This document shows positions 44,795 through 55,817 of a DNA stretch of 64,000 nt, one piece after another. This DNA comes from Spirirestis rafaelensis WJT71-NPBG6. GTDB lineage: Bacteria; Cyanobacteriota; Cyanobacteriia; Cyanobacteriales; Nostocaceae. The position numbers were made by a program, and so were the translations under genes. Positions within the stretch are counted from its first letter, which is position 1. Each line of letters begins with the position of its first letter. The notes under the pieces were generated by a model that was not told the origin of the DNA, made no database searches, and saw only the letters and a program-made list of their open reading frames with translations. Location: NCBI GenBank assembly GCA_019359015.1, contig JAHHID010000037.1, forward strand, positions 1-64,000, read 5' to 3'.

Positions 44795-47011
44795 TTAACC
44801 AAACTTACCAGCAGTAGAGGCAATGAGGAATGCTGCGTAGGTGAGGACGTAGCCAACTGTAAAGTGAACTAGACCCGTCAACCAACCTTGAACGATGGAC
44901 AGAGCTACAGGCTTATCTTTCCAACGAACCAGGTTTGCTAGTGGTGTGCGCTCGTGTGCCCAAACCAGAGTCTCAATCAACTCTTGCCAGTAACCTCTCC
45001 AGGCAATGAGGAACATAAACCCGGTTGCCCAAACTAGGTGTCCGAAGAGGAACATCCAAGCCCAGACAGACAGGTTATTCATACCGTAGGGGTTGTATCC
45101 GTTAATCAACTGAGCGGAGTTAGCCCACAGATAATCTCGGAACCAGCCCATGAGATACGTAGAAGACTCGTTAAACTGAGCAACGTTGCCTTGCCAAATG
45201 CCTAGATGCTTCCAGTGCCAGTAGAAGGTAACCCAACCAACAGTGTTGAGCGCCCAGAATATAGCGAGGAAGAAGGATTGTTCCCAAGCAGAGGTTTGGC
45301 AGGTACCACCCCGACCAGGACCGTCACAGGGGAAGGCAAAACCAAAATCCTTCTTGTCGGGCATCAGCTTGGTACCACGGGCATCCAACGCACCCTTGAC
45401 ACAAATCAGGACAGTTGTGTGGATAGCCAGGGCGAAGGCGTGGTGAACCAGGAAATCACCAGGACCAATAGTTAAGAACAGAGAGTTGGTGCCATTGTTG
45501 ATTGCATCCAACCAACCAGGTAAATAAGGAGCGCCAGCTAGAGAAGCAGCGCTGTCTGGGTTAGACAACAAGGTGTTTAAGCCGTAAAGCACTTTCCCGT
45601 GAGAAGCTTGGACGAACTGGGCAAATACCGGTTCAATCAAGATTTGTTTCTCAGGAGTTCCAAAAGCTACTACTACGTCGTTGTGAACGTACAAGCTGAG
45701 GGTGTGGAAGCCTAAGAACAGAGACACCCAGCTCAGGTGGGAGATAATCGCTTCTTTGTGCTTCAGCACGCGGTCAAGTACGTTGCCCTTATTCTGATCT
45801 GGATCGTAGTCTCGTATCCAGAAAATCGCTGCGTGGGCAAAAGCACCGACCATGAAGAACACAGCAAGATACTGGTGATGGGTGTACAGACATGCCTGGG
45901 TTGTGTAGTCCTTAGCCATGAAGGCGTAAGGAGGCATGGCGTACATGTGCTGCGCCACTAAGGAAAGAGCAGTACCTAATGCTGCCAGGTGTATAGACAA
46001 CTGGAAGTGTAGGGAGTTGTTATAGGTGTCGTACAGTCCTTGGTGAGGCAGGTTGAACTGTCCTTGAGTTTCCACACCAAAGAAGTTCTTGGCGTTCAGC
46101 ATTTCTTTGATGCTGTGACCAATCCCGAAGTTAGTCCGGTACTGGTGACCGGCGATGATGAAGATCACGGCGATCGCCAAGTGGTGGTGTGCCATATCGG
46201 TCAACCACAGCGATTCAGTCTGAGGATGGAAACCACCCAAGAAAGTCAGAATTGCAGTCCCTGCACCAGTAGATGTACCAAACAAATGGTTGGTAGTGTC
46301 GGGGTTAGCAGCATAAGCACCCCAGTTACCTGTAAAGAAGGGTGTTAAACCTTCTGGGTGAGGCAGGGTGGATAGGAAGTTGTCCCAACCCACATGCTGT
46401 CCGCGAGATTCGGGGATAGCAACGTGAACCAAGTGACCTGTCCAAGCCAAAGAACTAACACCAAACAAACCAGCTAAGTGGTGGTTTAGGCGAGGTTCAG
46501 CACTCTTAAACCAAGAGAGGCTGGGACGGAACTTGGGTTGTAAGTGCAACCAACCAGCAAATAAGAATACTGCTGACAATAGGAGGAGGAACACTGAACC
46601 CATATATAGGTCGTTGTTCGTCCGCATCCCGATGGTGTACCACCAGTGGTAAACACCAGAGTAAGCAATGTTAACTGGATTGGTAGCCCCACCTTGGGTA
46701 AAAGCTTCTATTGCTGGTTTACCGAAGTGAGGGTCCCAAATCGCATGAGCGATTGGGCGGATATGAATGGGATCTTTAATCCACTGTTGGAAGTTACCTT
46801 GCCAAGCTACGTGGAACAGAAGGCTAGATGCCCACAGGAAAATGATTGCCACATGACCGAAGTGTGTTGCGAAAATCCTTTGGTAAAGATTTTCTTCTGT
46901 CATGCCATCGTGGCTTTCAAAATCATTTCCCATAGCCATCGCATACCAGATCCGACGTGTAGTCGGGTCTTGCGCGAGATCCTGGCTAAATTTTGGATAT
47001 TTTGTTGCCAT
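44795..47011 (-). CDS. psaB: Photosystem I P700 apoprotein A2
   Basis: One of the two core proteins that bind P700, the electron-transfer chlorophylls and the FX iron-sulfur cluster in the thylakoid membrane. The 738-residue sequence starts [19 protein letters not shown], has 11 membrane spans, and carries the FX cysteines in [17 protein letters not shown]. The end reads [20 protein letters not shown]. It follows psaA by 222 bases on the same strand. Confidence 0.99.
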   Translation of the reverse strand: MATKYPKFSQDLAQDPTTRRIWYAMAMGNDFESHDGMTEENLYQRIFATHFGHVAIIFLWASSLLFHVAWQGNFQQWIKDPIHIRPIAHAIWDPHFGKPAIEAFTQGGATNPVNIAYSGVYHWWYTIGMRTNNDLYMGSVFLLLLSAVFLFAGWLHLQPKFRPSLSWFKSAEPRLNHHLAGLFGVSSLAWTGHLVHVAIPESRGQHVGWDNFLSTLPHPEGLTPFFTGNWGAYAANPDTTNHLFGTSTGAGTAILTFLGGFHPQTESLWLTDMAHHHLAIAVIFIIAGHQYRTNFGIGHSIKEMLNAKNFFGVETQGQFNLPHQGLYDTYNNSLHFQLSIHLAALGTALSLVAQHMYAMPPYAFMAKDYTTQACLYTHHQYLAVFFMVGAFAHAAIFWIRDYDPDQNKGNVLDRVLKHKEAIISHLSWVSLFLGFHTLSLYVHNDVVVAFGTPEKQILIEPVFAQFVQASHGKVLYGLNTLLSNPDSAASLAGAPYLPGWLDAINNGTNSLFLTIGPGDFLVHHAFALAIHTTVLICVKGALDARGTKLMPDKKDFGFAFPCDGPGRGGTCQTSAWEQSFFLAIFWALNTVGWVTFYWHWKHLGIWQGNVAQFNESSTYLMGWFRDYLWANSAQLINGYNPYGMNNLSVWAWMFLFGHLVWATGFMFLIAWRGYWQELIETLVWAHERTPLANLVRWKDKPVALSIVQGWLTGLVHFTVGYVLTYAAFLIASTAGKFG

Positions 47012-47233
47012 AGGTCTGATAAATCCTTTGCCCTTTAGCCATCAGCTATTGGAGTTCAGAGTAGTAGTTAGGAGGAGCCAGTTGCCTGCGGTGAGTCCAC
47101 TCGGCGGTGTCGGTTTCCGTCCCGTCGAAGTGGCGAACCCCAAGGGGGGTTCCCCCCCGCCCGTGCAACAGCCGCGTTTAGGAGCTAGAAGTTAATGAAT
47201 TAAAACTAACTCTTAACTCTTAACTCTCCCTTG
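47012..47233. repeat. psaA-psaB spacer filled with a dispersed repeat
   Basis: About 47075-47190 is occupied by repeat DNA: GTCGGTTTCCGTCCCGT (47110-47126 area, same 17 bases in the 12.6 kb spacer), a G/C run (AAGGGGGGTTCCCCCCC) and CAACAGCCGCG. A short run AACTCTTAACTCTTAACTC follows next to psaB's upstream neighbour. In-frame reading gives a GVGFRPVEV peptide, seen also at 12.6 kb, but this is not a gene. Confidence 0.75.
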
Positions 47234-49492
47234 CTAGCCTATCGAGAGTATGTGTGCGTGGAAGAATGCCCAGGTGGTAACAATTCCTCCTAAGAGATAG
47301 TGAGCCACCCCAACAGCACGACCTTGAATAATGCTCAAAGCGCGAGGCTGAATTGATGGTGCTACTTTCAATTTATTATGCGCCCAAACGATGGACTCAA
47401 TCAGTTCTTGCCAGTAGCCGCGACCGCTGAACAGGAACATTAAACTGAATGCCCAAACAAAGTGACCGCCTAAGAAAAGTAGACCATAAGCTGACAGCGC
47501 ACTGCCGTAAGAGTTGATAACTTGTACAGCTTGTGCCCACAAGAAGTCACGCAACCAGCCGTTGATTGTGATGGCACTTTGGGCAAAGTTACCACCAGTG
47601 ATGTGAGACACAACACCGTCTGAGTCTACCGTACCCCAGACATCTGATTGCATTTTCCAACTAAAGTGGAAAATCGCTATCGAAATCGTGTTGTACATCC
47701 AGAATAAACCGAGGAATACGTGATCCCAACCGGATACTTGACAAGTACCGCCACGACCAGGACCATCGCAAGGAAAGCGGAAGCCCAGGTTTGCTTTGTC
47801 TGGAATCAGACGAGAACCGCGAGCAAACAGAAATCCTTTTAACAGAATCAGGACTGTGACATGAATTTGGAACGCGTGAATGTGGTGGATCAGGAAGTCC
47901 GCCGTACCCAGTGCGATCGGCATCATCGCCACTTTACCGCCTACAGCCAAAATTCCGCCACCGAAAGCATAGCTAACAGGTTCTAGAGCATTGGGAGCGG
48001 TACCGCCAGGTGCTAATGTGTGTATGTTTTGTACCCACTGAGCAAATACTGGCTGTAATTGAATTGCTGTATCTGAGAACATGTCTTGGGGACGACCCAA
48101 AGCACGCATCGTGTCGTTGTGGACGTACAATCCAAAGCTGTGGAAGCCTAGGAACATACAAACCCAGTTCAAGTGAGAGATGATTGCATCTCGGTGACGA
48201 AGCACCCGATCCAGCACGTTGTTTCGGTTCACTACAGGATCGTAATCCCGCACCATGAAGATGGTAGCGTGAGCCGCACCGCCAACGATACAGAAGGCTC
48301 CAATCCACATGTGGTGGGTGAAGATACACAACTGTGTAGCGTAGTCGGTTGCCAAGTACGGATACGGAGGCATCGCGTACATGTGGTGTGCCACGATGAT
48401 CGTTAGGGAACCCAGCATTGCGAGGTTAGTTCCTAACTGAGCGTGCCACGAAGTGGTCATGTTTTCGTAGAGACCTCTGTGACCATCGCCTGTGAAGGGA
48501 CCTTTGTGGTTTTCGAGGATCTCTCTAAGGCTGTGACCTATACCCCAATTGGTGCGGTATTGGTGACCAGCAATGATGAAGAGAACAGCGATCGCTAAGT
48601 GGTGATGAGCAATATCTGTCATCCACAAGCCGCCAGTTACTGTGTTCAGACCGCCTTTGAAGGTGAGGAAGTCAGCATACTGACCCCAGTTCAACGTCCA
48701 GAAGGGTGTCAAACCATTCGCAAAGCTGGGGAACAACTCGATCAATAAGTCTTTGTTCAGGATGAACTCGTGGGGCAAAGGTACGTCTTTTATTGACACA
48801 CCTGCATCCAAAAGCTTATTAATCGGAGCGGATACGTGGATGATGTGACCTGCCCATCCCAAAGAACCGCAACCCAGCAATACTGCCAAGTGGTGATTCA
48901 GCATCGACTCGACATTCTGGAACCATTCCAGTTTGGGAGCGCGCTTGTGGTAGTGGAACCAGCCAGCAAACAGCATTAATGCTGCCATTACTAAGCCGCC
49001 GATCGCTGTGACGTACAACTGGAAGGAGTTTGTAATACCCCAGCCACGCCAGATTTGAAACAAGCCTGAGGTGATTTGAATACCGTGGAAGCCACCACCG
49101 ACATCACCATTCAAAATATCTTGTCCCACAATGGGCCAAACGACCTGAGCACTTGGCTTAATGTTCAAGGGGTCGCTTAACCAGGCTTCGTAGTTGGAAA
49201 ACTTCGCGCCGTGGAATATCATCCCGCTCAACCAGATGAACACTACGGATAAATGCCCGAAGTGCGCTGCAAATATTTTGCGGGATATGTCTTCTAAATC
49301 GCTGGTATGTGTATCAAAGTCGTGGGCGAGTGCGTGCAGGTTCCAAATCCAGGTGGTGGTTTTTGGACCTCTAGCAAGGGTTCTGTCGAAATGACCTGGG
49401 GTTGCCCACTTCTCAAATGAGGTGGGTACTGGGTCTTTATCAACTATTACTCTTGCCTTCTTCTCCTCTCGCTCTGGAGGACTTATCGTCAT
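47234..49492 (-). CDS. psaA: Photosystem I P700 apoprotein A1
   Basis: The partner of PsaB in the photosystem I core. The 752-residue sequence begins [20 protein letters not shown], has 11 spans and the FX-binding [17 protein letters not shown]. It ends [27 protein letters not shown] six bases before the ATG gives a strong ribosome site. It leads the psaAB transcript; the long upstream region (49493-50060) should hold light-responsive control. Confidence 0.99.
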   Translation of the reverse strand: MTISPPEREEKKARVIVDKDPVPTSFEKWATPGHFDRTLARGPKTTTWIWNLHALAHDFDTHTSDLEDISRKIFAAHFGHLSVVFIWLSGMIFHGAKFSNYEAWLSDPLNIKPSAQVVWPIVGQDILNGDVGGGFHGIQITSGLFQIWRGWGITNSFQLYVTAIGGLVMAALMLFAGWFHYHKRAPKLEWFQNVESMLNHHLAVLLGCGSLGWAGHIIHVSAPINKLLDAGVSIKDVPLPHEFILNKDLLIELFPSFANGLTPFWTLNWGQYADFLTFKGGLNTVTGGLWMTDIAHHHLAIAVLFIIAGHQYRTNWGIGHSLREILENHKGPFTGDGHRGLYENMTTSWHAQLGTNLAMLGSLTIIVAHHMYAMPPYPYLATDYATQLCIFTHHMWIGAFCIVGGAAHATIFMVRDYDPVVNRNNVLDRVLRHRDAIISHLNWVCMFLGFHSFGLYVHNDTMRALGRPQDMFSDTAIQLQPVFAQWVQNIHTLAPGGTAPNALEPVSYAFGGGILAVGGKVAMMPIALGTADFLIHHIHAFQIHVTVLILLKGFLFARGSRLIPDKANLGFRFPCDGPGRGGTCQVSGWDHVFLGLFWMYNTISIAIFHFSWKMQSDVWGTVDSDGVVSHITGGNFAQSAITINGWLRDFLWAQAVQVINSYGSALSAYGLLFLGGHFVWAFSLMFLFSGRGYWQELIESIVWAHNKLKVAPSIQPRALSIIQGRAVGVAHYLLGGIVTTWAFFHAHILSIG

Positions 49493-50069
49493 TTAGACCC
49501 TCCTCTCTTAACAAGGATGTGAGGAATCATTTAAACCACTTGTTGTCTTTTTGGCTAAGTTGTGCTTAGTCCGATGCTACAGAAATAATAGCACTGGAGA
49601 AGACCTCAAGTGGAGATTGCTTTCTGTTGAATTATAAAGTCTTATCTCCCCCATTGTTGAACACAAGTTAACAATAATTAAAAATCCCTGGAGTAATTGT
49701 CAAATCTAGTTTTTCCCGGAAAACAACTTGCCCAAAAGTCAATATATTCTTCATATAATTTACAAACTATAACAATTCGCAAAATTTAGCCATTATTCAG
49801 TCGCAGTAAGCATTTTCACTCTGTTTGCCTTTCATTTGTACATATTGGTCTTTTAAATGACGGCAACTACCATATTCTGTTGAGATTGCTATTAATAAAT
49901 ATTTGTAAAAAATTTGACTAATTATGAAAAATAACTGATATACACCCAAAAAATCTGTTTTTTTGCGGAAAACATCAGATTTGCAGAAAATTTCACCTTT
50001 TGGGCTATGGTTCCGAATGCATGGTTTGCGCCAAAATCAGTTGTTAAAGACTACAACTAGGTGGAAAGC
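49493..50069. other. Divergent upstream region of psaA and a lipoprotein gene
   Basis: About 570 AT-rich bases with no supported gene. It must contain the psaA promoter on one side and that of the lipoprotein gene on the other. No specific light-responsive element could be fixed by eye. AGGTGG before 50070 is the lipoprotein ribosome site. Confidence 0.5.
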
Positions 50070-51794
50070 ATGAAGTGGCGGAAAACAGTAATAGCGAAAA
50101 TCCAACCTAGGATCGCTATCCTCAGACGACTAATAATTTTGTTACTGGTATTGAGTATTACTAGTTGTGGCGAGAAAGCCGTCAGCCAAGAAGTGCCTGT
50201 TGATTACGAAGAAAAGCCGCAACAGATTTCTCGGCAATTCTCTGAAGTTTCCCCACCAGCAGTGATTCAAGAACTGCGTTCTGCCTTAGAGGTTTATCAA
50301 CCGCAAGTAACAATAGTTACTCCCCAAGCTGATGAAGTTCTGCAAGACGACAAAGTTACAGTCCGCTTGCAAGTTAAGGATTTACCAATATTTAAAGACC
50401 AAAAATTCGATCTTGGACCTCATTTACATCTAATTCTTGATAATGATCCTTACATAGCTGTTTACGACCTGAATCAAGCGCTGGTTTTGCCAGACTTGTC
50501 CCCAGGTACTCATACTCTGCGCGTCTTTGCTTCTCGTCCTTGGCATGAAAGTTTTAAAAATGAAGGTGCTTATGCCCAGACAACATTCCACATCTTTACC
50601 AAAACCGACGATAACAACCCCGATGCGGCACTACCGCTGCTAACCTACAGCCGTCCTAAGGGTAGCTACGGGGCAGAACCAATTCTACTAGACTTTTATT
50701 TAACTAATGCGCCGTTGCACCTTGTCGCTAAAGACAATCCCAACAATGAAATTGCTGATTGGCGCATTCGTTGCACAATTAATGGTGAAAGCTTTATTCT
50801 CGATCGCTGGCAGGCTGTTTATCTCAAAGGCTTTAAACCTGGTAAAAACTGGGTAAAACTCGAATTTCTCGATGAGAAGGGAAATCTCGTAAAAAATGTG
50901 TTCAACAGCACAATCAGGCTGATCAGCTATGAACCCAAGGCTAAAGACACTCTTTCTAGAATTGTTAGAGGAGAACTGTCAGCAGAGCAAGTTCGCTCAA
51001 TTGTAGACCCAAATTATGCTGCCAAACTGACAACGCCTGAAGCAATACCCGCACCAACAGAAGCAATACCCGCACCAAAAGTTGAAAAAACACCCGAAAC
51101 TAAAGTAGAGAAAGAACCTGTTACTGAAACTGAATCTCCTGAATCAAGCCAGCCAAAACAAATCGAACCGCAATTAGAGGAAACGCCAACATCGGAACCA
51201 ACAATACCGGAACAATCCCCGCAACTTGCAAAACCAAAATCAGGCGGCTTTTTCAATCGTCGGGCACCTAAGATTCCCACTCCACAACCACCTGTAACAC
51301 CATCTGATAATGTGTCGCCGACATTACCAGAGATTATTGAGTCACCTACACTACCAGAGATTATCGATCCAAAACCAGAACCGCAATTAGAGGAAACGCC
51401 AACGCCAGAATTAATTGAACCTCAATCGGAGGAAACGCCAACGTCGGAATCAACGACTTTACCGGAACAATCCCCGCAAACAACGAAACAGAGATTTGGC
51501 GGATTTTTCAATCGTCGCCAGCTTCCGAAGGCTTTACCATCTCCTAGTGTGTCACCGACACTACCAGAGATTATCGATCCAAAACCAGAAGCGCAATTAG
51601 AGGAAACGCCAACGCCAGAATTAATTGAACCTCAATCGGAGGAAATGCCAACGCCGGAATCAACGACTTTACCGGAAAAAATTGCTCCCGATCCGGAGGA
51701 ACCGGAATTAAAACGATATTTCAACCCGCGTCAGTTTCCTAATGCTTCTCCATCTCCAAATTTGCCGCTAAATCAGCCGGAAGATAAAAGCTAG
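50070..51794 (+). CDS. Repeat-rich lipoprotein
   Basis: A 574-residue protein from ATG 50070 (GTG 50061 adds three). Residues 14-36 are a lipoprotein signal (RRLIILLLVLSITSCGEK, lipobox ITSC), so it is probably membrane-anchored outside. Residues about 60-300 form a folded part (ALEVYQPQVTIVTPQADEVL, GPHLHLILDNDPYIAVYDL, GTHTLRVFASRPWHESFKNEGA) that I recognise only as a cyanobacterial type. Residues about 330-570 are Pro/Glu/Thr-rich with repeated LPEIIDPKPE, QLEETPTPELIEPQSEE and three FFNRR-type motifs (GGFFNRRAPK, GGFFNRRQLPK, RYFNPRQFPN). Confidence 0.7.
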   Translation: MKWRKTVIAKIQPRIAILRRLIILLLVLSITSCGEKAVSQEVPVDYEEKPQQISRQFSEVSPPAVIQELRSALEVYQPQVTIVTPQADEVLQDDKVTVRLQVKDLPIFKDQKFDLGPHLHLILDNDPYIAVYDLNQALVLPDLSPGTHTLRVFASRPWHESFKNEGAYAQTTFHIFTKTDDNNPDAALPLLTYSRPKGSYGAEPILLDFYLTNAPLHLVAKDNPNNEIADWRIRCTINGESFILDRWQAVYLKGFKPGKNWVKLEFLDEKGNLVKNVFNSTIRLISYEPKAKDTLSRIVRGELSAEQVRSIVDPNYAAKLTTPEAIPAPTEAIPAPKVEKTPETKVEKEPVTETESPESSQPKQIEPQLEETPTSEPTIPEQSPQLAKPKSGGFFNRRAPKIPTPQPPVTPSDNVSPTLPEIIESPTLPEIIDPKPEPQLEETPTPELIEPQSEETPTSESTTLPEQSPQTTKQRFGGFFNRRQLPKALPSPSVSPTLPEIIDPKPEAQLEETPTPELIEPQSEEMPTPESTTLPEKIAPDPEEPELKRYFNPRQFPNASPSPNLPLNQPEDKS

Positions 51795-51817
51795 GGCGTG
51801 TTTTTAAACCTGATTAG

Positions 51818-51874
51818 CCTCAGGCTGGAAGCCTGGGGCTACAGGAACAAAGCCCACCTTCGTGGGCTACAATT
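51818..51874. repeat. Dispersed palindromic repeat after the lipoprotein gene
   Basis: AGCCTCAGGCTGGAAGCCTGGGGCT and GCCCACCTTCGTGGGC, two hairpin units of a common cyanobacterial intergenic repeat. They may help end transcription from both sides. Confidence 0.65.
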
Positions 51875-51970
51875 TCTTTAGCCGATGAACGTGGGTTTGG
51901 TTTGTATGGCTGCACGGTTGGAGCATGTTAGGTAGGAACGAAAACTGTAATGAAAGCGCTTCAGCGCTTA

Positions 51971-52879
51971 CTATAGTAGACTTAAGTGTAAATTTTCGGA
52001 TAATGCTTCAATAAAGGCAAGTCCGGCTACAGAATTACCCACACTATCTAAGGCAGGACTGTAGGTGGCGATCGCTCCCAATGTTGGTACTATGGTTAAA
52101 AGCGCACCGCTAATTCCTGATTTCATCGGTAATCCTATCCGGATGCTATATTTGGCAGATGCTTCATACAATCCACAAGTTAACATTAAGGCATTGACAC
52201 AGCGCCTATTTTGTGGTAATATATTTTCGTTTAAAGATAAAACTTTTCCTAGACAGGCTAAATCTTCAACTCGCCCAGAAAGACAGCAAATCTGTTCGTA
52301 AGTGTCTAGGGCTGTTTTTACATCATCTATATATCCAGTTTCAGCCAGATATTGAGCGATCGCTTGATTGCTTTGAGAATTAACCGAACGTACTGAAGCT
52401 AGCATCTCTTCATCCAGCTTTAAGTCACAATCGGCTAATTGGTTCAGCCATTGACAAAATTTTTGTGTGCGATCGTTAGGGTCTTTTCCTGGTAATTTAT
52501 CAGCAAGAGTAATTGCACCACTATTAATCATGGGGTTGCGTGGGAATCCGCGATCGCTAACCAGTTGCGTGAGAGAATTGAAAGGTGCATCTGATGGCTG
52601 AACTCCAACCCATTGAAAAACCGTTTCCAATCCCAAATGTTCTAGCAGATATAACAGCGAAAACGGCTTAATCGCGCTCATCAACGGAAAAACAGAGTTT
52701 GTATCACCTGTACTGTAAGCTTGCCCTGATTTACAAAAAATGTGAACCGCAAAGCAATGACGATCGACAACAGCCATTTTAGGAATGCGGTTAGCAATTT
52801 GTCCTTGATTCGTTTGAGTTTTGGCTTGTTGTACCAAAAAGGCTAACTGGGTGATAGTTAAAGTTTCCAGTCTTTTCAA
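51971..52879 (-). CDS. glsA: Glutaminase
   Basis: It hydrolyses glutamine to glutamate and ammonia. The 302-residue serine-dependent enzyme has the SxxK motif in VFPLMSAIKPFSLLYLLEHLG (Ser and Lys, residues about 66-69), GVQPSDAPFNS, NPMINSGAITLADKLPG, and the C-terminal MKSGISGALLTIVPTLGAIATYSPALDSVGNSVAG. Length is standard. It is convergent with the lipoprotein gene. In a nitrogen-fixing organism it would return amino nitrogen from glutamine. Confidence 0.93.
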   Translation of the reverse strand: MKRLETLTITQLAFLVQQAKTQTNQGQIANRIPKMAVVDRHCFAVHIFCKSGQAYSTGDTNSVFPLMSAIKPFSLLYLLEHLGLETVFQWVGVQPSDAPFNSLTQLVSDRGFPRNPMINSGAITLADKLPGKDPNDRTQKFCQWLNQLADCDLKLDEEMLASVRSVNSQSNQAIAQYLAETGYIDDVKTALDTYEQICCLSGRVEDLACLGKVLSLNENILPQNRRCVNALMLTCGLYEASAKYSIRIGLPMKSGISGALLTIVPTLGAIATYSPALDSVGNSVAGLAFIEALSENLHLSLL

Positions 52880-53028
52880 GAGTTATATCAGGTTGGTAAT
52901 GGGCATTGGGCAATGCGTATTGGGCAATGGGCATTGGATAAAAGGTTATTAAAGACCTTCTATGAGTGCATGTTTATATGAGAAATTCTTTCTATGCCCA
53001 ATGCCCAACTTACTAATACACATATTTT

Positions 53029-54540
53029 ATGAATGTCCGTGTAAGAGCGCCAGAATTCCCGCAAAATTTTCCTTGGCTGAATACTGACAAACCCTTATCT
53101 ATTAAACAGCTTAAAGGCAGAGTCGTAATTTTAGACTTTTGGACATATTGTTGCATCAATTGTCTGCATATCCTGCCAGACTTGAAATATCTCGAACAGA
53201 AATATCAAGATAGTCTTACCATTATCGGCGTACACTCAGCTAAGTTTGACAACGAAAAAGAAACCGAAAACATTCGTCAAGCCATTTTGCGCTACGACAT
53301 CGAACATCCAGTTATAGTTGACAGTGGCTTTCGGGTTTGGGAAGAATATACAGTCCGTGCTTGGCCCACGTTGATTGTAATCGATCCAGAAGGTTACGCG
53401 ATCGCTTCTATATCTGGTGAAGGTAAGCGCGATGTTTTAGATCAGTTGATTGCAAAAGTGATTTCGGAACACCGCGACAAAAAAACGATTAATTTTCAAG
53501 AACTTAGCTTGACTTTAGAAAAAGAGCGCCAACCTTTAATTACACCACTGGCTTTTCCCGGTAAAGTCTTAGCGACAAACGCGGGTTTATTTATCGCGGA
53601 TTCCGGACATCACCGGATTGTCATGAGTAGCGAAGATGGAGAAATCCTGCATTTAATTGGTACAGGAAAACCTGGCTTAACTGATGGTTAATTTAACGAA
53701 GCGCAATTTTTTGCACCTCAAGGAATGGCATTTGATGAAGAAAATCAACTTCTTTACATTGCCGATACAGAAAATCATACCTTGCGGCGCGTTGATTTAA
53801 AGCATCAACTAGTGGAAACCATCGCCGGAACGGGTAAACAAAGCCGTAATATTCGTCCTCACGGTGGTGTGGCAAAAGAAACAGCCTTAAATTCTCCTTG
53901 GGATTTAGTGAAAGTGGGCAATATCATATATATAGCGATCGCAGGTTCTCACCAAATTTGGGAAATGAACTTGCAAACCAACATTGTTAAAACTTATGCT
54001 GGTATTGGTGCAGAAGCTTGTATAGATGGTACGCTCACCGAATCGGCATTTGCCCAACCTAGCGGCATCACCACCGATGGACAAGAATTATATATCGCCG
54101 ACAGTGAAGTTAGTACAATACGCGGCGTAGGATTAATAGAACCGCAAAAAGTGCGAACAATTTGCGGAAGCGGAGATTTATTCGGTTTTGGCGATGTTGA
54201 TGGACAAGGTTTTGATGTTCGGTTGCAGCATTGCTTGGGTGTAGAATATGCCGAGAATTATCTGTGGGTAGCTGACACTTACAACCACAAAATTAAATTA
54301 GTTACCCCCAGCACAGGAAATTGTCAAACAGTATTGGGTAATACTGCTGGTTTCCAAGATGGACAAGGTAAGGATAGCCGCTTTTTGGAACCTTCTGGTT
54401 TGAGCGTTCTGGGTTCTCGCTTATATGTGGCTGATACGAATAATCATGCTATTCGCTGTGTAGATTTGAATACGTTTGAGGTGACAACAATGCAATTTAT
54501 GGGATTATGTGCCCCAGATGTATGTGTTCCCTCTCATTAA
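53029..54540 (+). pseudogene. Thioredoxin-like/NHL-repeat protein split by an in-frame stop
   Basis: The first part (53029-53691) has a thioredoxin-like fold with CINC at residues 42-45 (FWTYCCINCLHILPDLKYLE), VHSAKFDNEKETENIRQA and RAWPTLIVIDPEGY, followed by the first NHL blade (FIADSGHHRIVMSS). A TAA at 53689-53691, codon 221, interrupts it, but the same frame continues at once (FNEAQFFAPQGMAFDEENQ) through three or more NHL blades (IADTENHTLRRVD, VADTYNHKIKLV, VADTNNHAIRCVD). The layout matches NHLRC2-type proteins. One base change (TCA or TTA-like codon to TAA) would explain it. Could also be a sequencing error or readthrough. Confidence 0.85.
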
Positions 54541-54567
54541 AACTCTCTCAAACTGTTTGCTTCGTGT

Positions 54568-54719
54568 CCTTCTCCTGTCGGCAAAGACGCTGCGCGAACG
54601 TCCCTTCGTGGTTCGTTTTCATATACAATCATCTCACGCCAAGGCGCATTCGTCCTTCGCCTAGCGTGTCCGTTAGGACAAGACGTTCTTGTTCGCGCAG
54701 CGTCTCCGACAGGAGAAGG
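54568..54719. repeat. Inverted repeat element, about 150 bp
   Basis: The arms CCTTCTCCTGTCGGCAAAGA...GCGAACG (54568-54600) and GTTCGCGCAGCGTCTCCGAC...GAAGG (54691-54719) are complementary with a small loop difference, about 90 bases apart, with further palindromic bits in between (GCGTGTCCGTTAGGACAAGAC). It separates the NHL gene from the FAD gene. Confidence 0.75.
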
Positions 54720-54803
54720 GTAGATGCAAAGAAAGAATTTGAAGAGTGTGGAATGTTTAATTTTGAATTTTGAATTTTGCATTTTGAATTGGAGCAAAGC
54801 GAC

Positions 54804-55817
54804 GTGACTGATGTTGCTGTAATTGGTGCTGGGATGGCGGGTTTAGTTTGCGCCCAGCAGTTAAGTCAAGCTGGATACTCAGTGTTGGTAGTAGAAAAGT
54901 CCCGTGGTTTGGGGGGACGAGTTGCTACACGCCGTTTACATAATACTTGTGCGGATCATGGTGTATGTTATTTGAAGCCGAAGGGTGAATTGCTGCGGCG
55001 TTTCGTTGAGTTGTTGAGCGATCGCCATATCCTAGAAGTGTGGACAAGTGATCCAGTTGCAAATTATGTTGCACCTGAAGGAATGAGTGCGATCGCTAAG
55101 TTTCTCGCTCAAAATTTAGAAATTTCCCTGAATCAACGTGTCGCAGCTATTACCCCAATCGATAATAAATGGTGTCTGAGTTTTGAATCCAGTAATGAAG
55201 AGTTAACTGCTACATCAGTAGTTGTGGCTATTCCTGCACCTCAAGCTTTCACGCTTTTAGCACCTTTGGGCGATTTAGTTGGTAAAGCTTTTCTAGATAA
55301 CTTGGATTCTATAGAATTTTACCCCAGCCTGACTGTCATGGCTGGATATCCTGCCGACTCGCAGCCACTTCCGGAGTGGAAAGCCTTAAGTTTTGTTGAC
55401 AATCCTGATTTAGCGTGGATTGGTTTAGATAGCAGCAAGCGTCACAATTCACAGCAACCGCTTTTTGTGATCCAAAGTAGCGCTGATTTTGCCCAACGTT
55501 ATTTAGAATCCTCTGATTTACAACCAGCCGCACAGCAAATGTTACAACGTGCAAGCGAGTGTGTGCAGCTTTCTTGGCTGGCTACTCCCGAATGGATGCA
55601 AGTACATCGCTGGCGTTATGCTTTTCCTCGCAATCCTTGGGGCAAGGCTTTTTTATCTGCGGAAAGTTTTTTACCTTTGGTGTGCTGTGGTGATTGGTGT
55701 GGTGGCAAACTTGTTGAAGGTGCGATGCTTTCAGGATTAGCCGCTGCTGAAAAAATTAACAATCAAATGAAAAATCTACCTTTGAAGAAGTTAAATTTTT
55801 TAGATTTTCTTAAGTAA
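54804..55817 (+). CDS. FAD-dependent oxidoreductase
   Basis: A 337-residue flavoprotein with the Rossmann dinucleotide motif at its N terminus (VAVIGAGMAGLVCAQQLSQAGYSVLVVEK) and GLGGRVATRR, the second FAD contact. Central residues AIAKFLAQNLEISLN are present, and the C terminus SLPLVCCGDWCGGKLVEGAMLSGLAAAEKIN closes the FAD site. It is renalase-like/amine-oxidase-like; the substrate is unknown. I chose GTG 54804 because GGAG lies 9 bases upstream; TTG at 54777 adds nine residues that do not fit. Confidence 0.87.
   Translation: MTDVAVIGAGMAGLVCAQQLSQAGYSVLVVEKSRGLGGRVATRRLHNTCADHGVCYLKPKGELLRRFVELLSDRHILEVWTSDPVANYVAPEGMSAIAKFLAQNLEISLNQRVAAITPIDNKWCLSFESSNEELTATSVVVAIPAPQAFTLLAPLGDLVGKAFLDNLDSIEFYPSLTVMAGYPADSQPLPEWKALSFVDNPDLAWIGLDSSKRHNSQQPLFVIQSSADFAQRYLESSDLQPAAQQMLQRASECVQLSWLATPEWMQVHRWRYAFPRNPWGKAFLSAESFLPLVCCGDWCGGKLVEGAMLSGLAAAEKINNQMKNLPLKKLNFLDFLK

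Noticed and set aside
46902-47195. 97-codon plus-strand ORF over the psaB start and spacer
   Set aside because: Shadow of psaB followed by repeat DNA.
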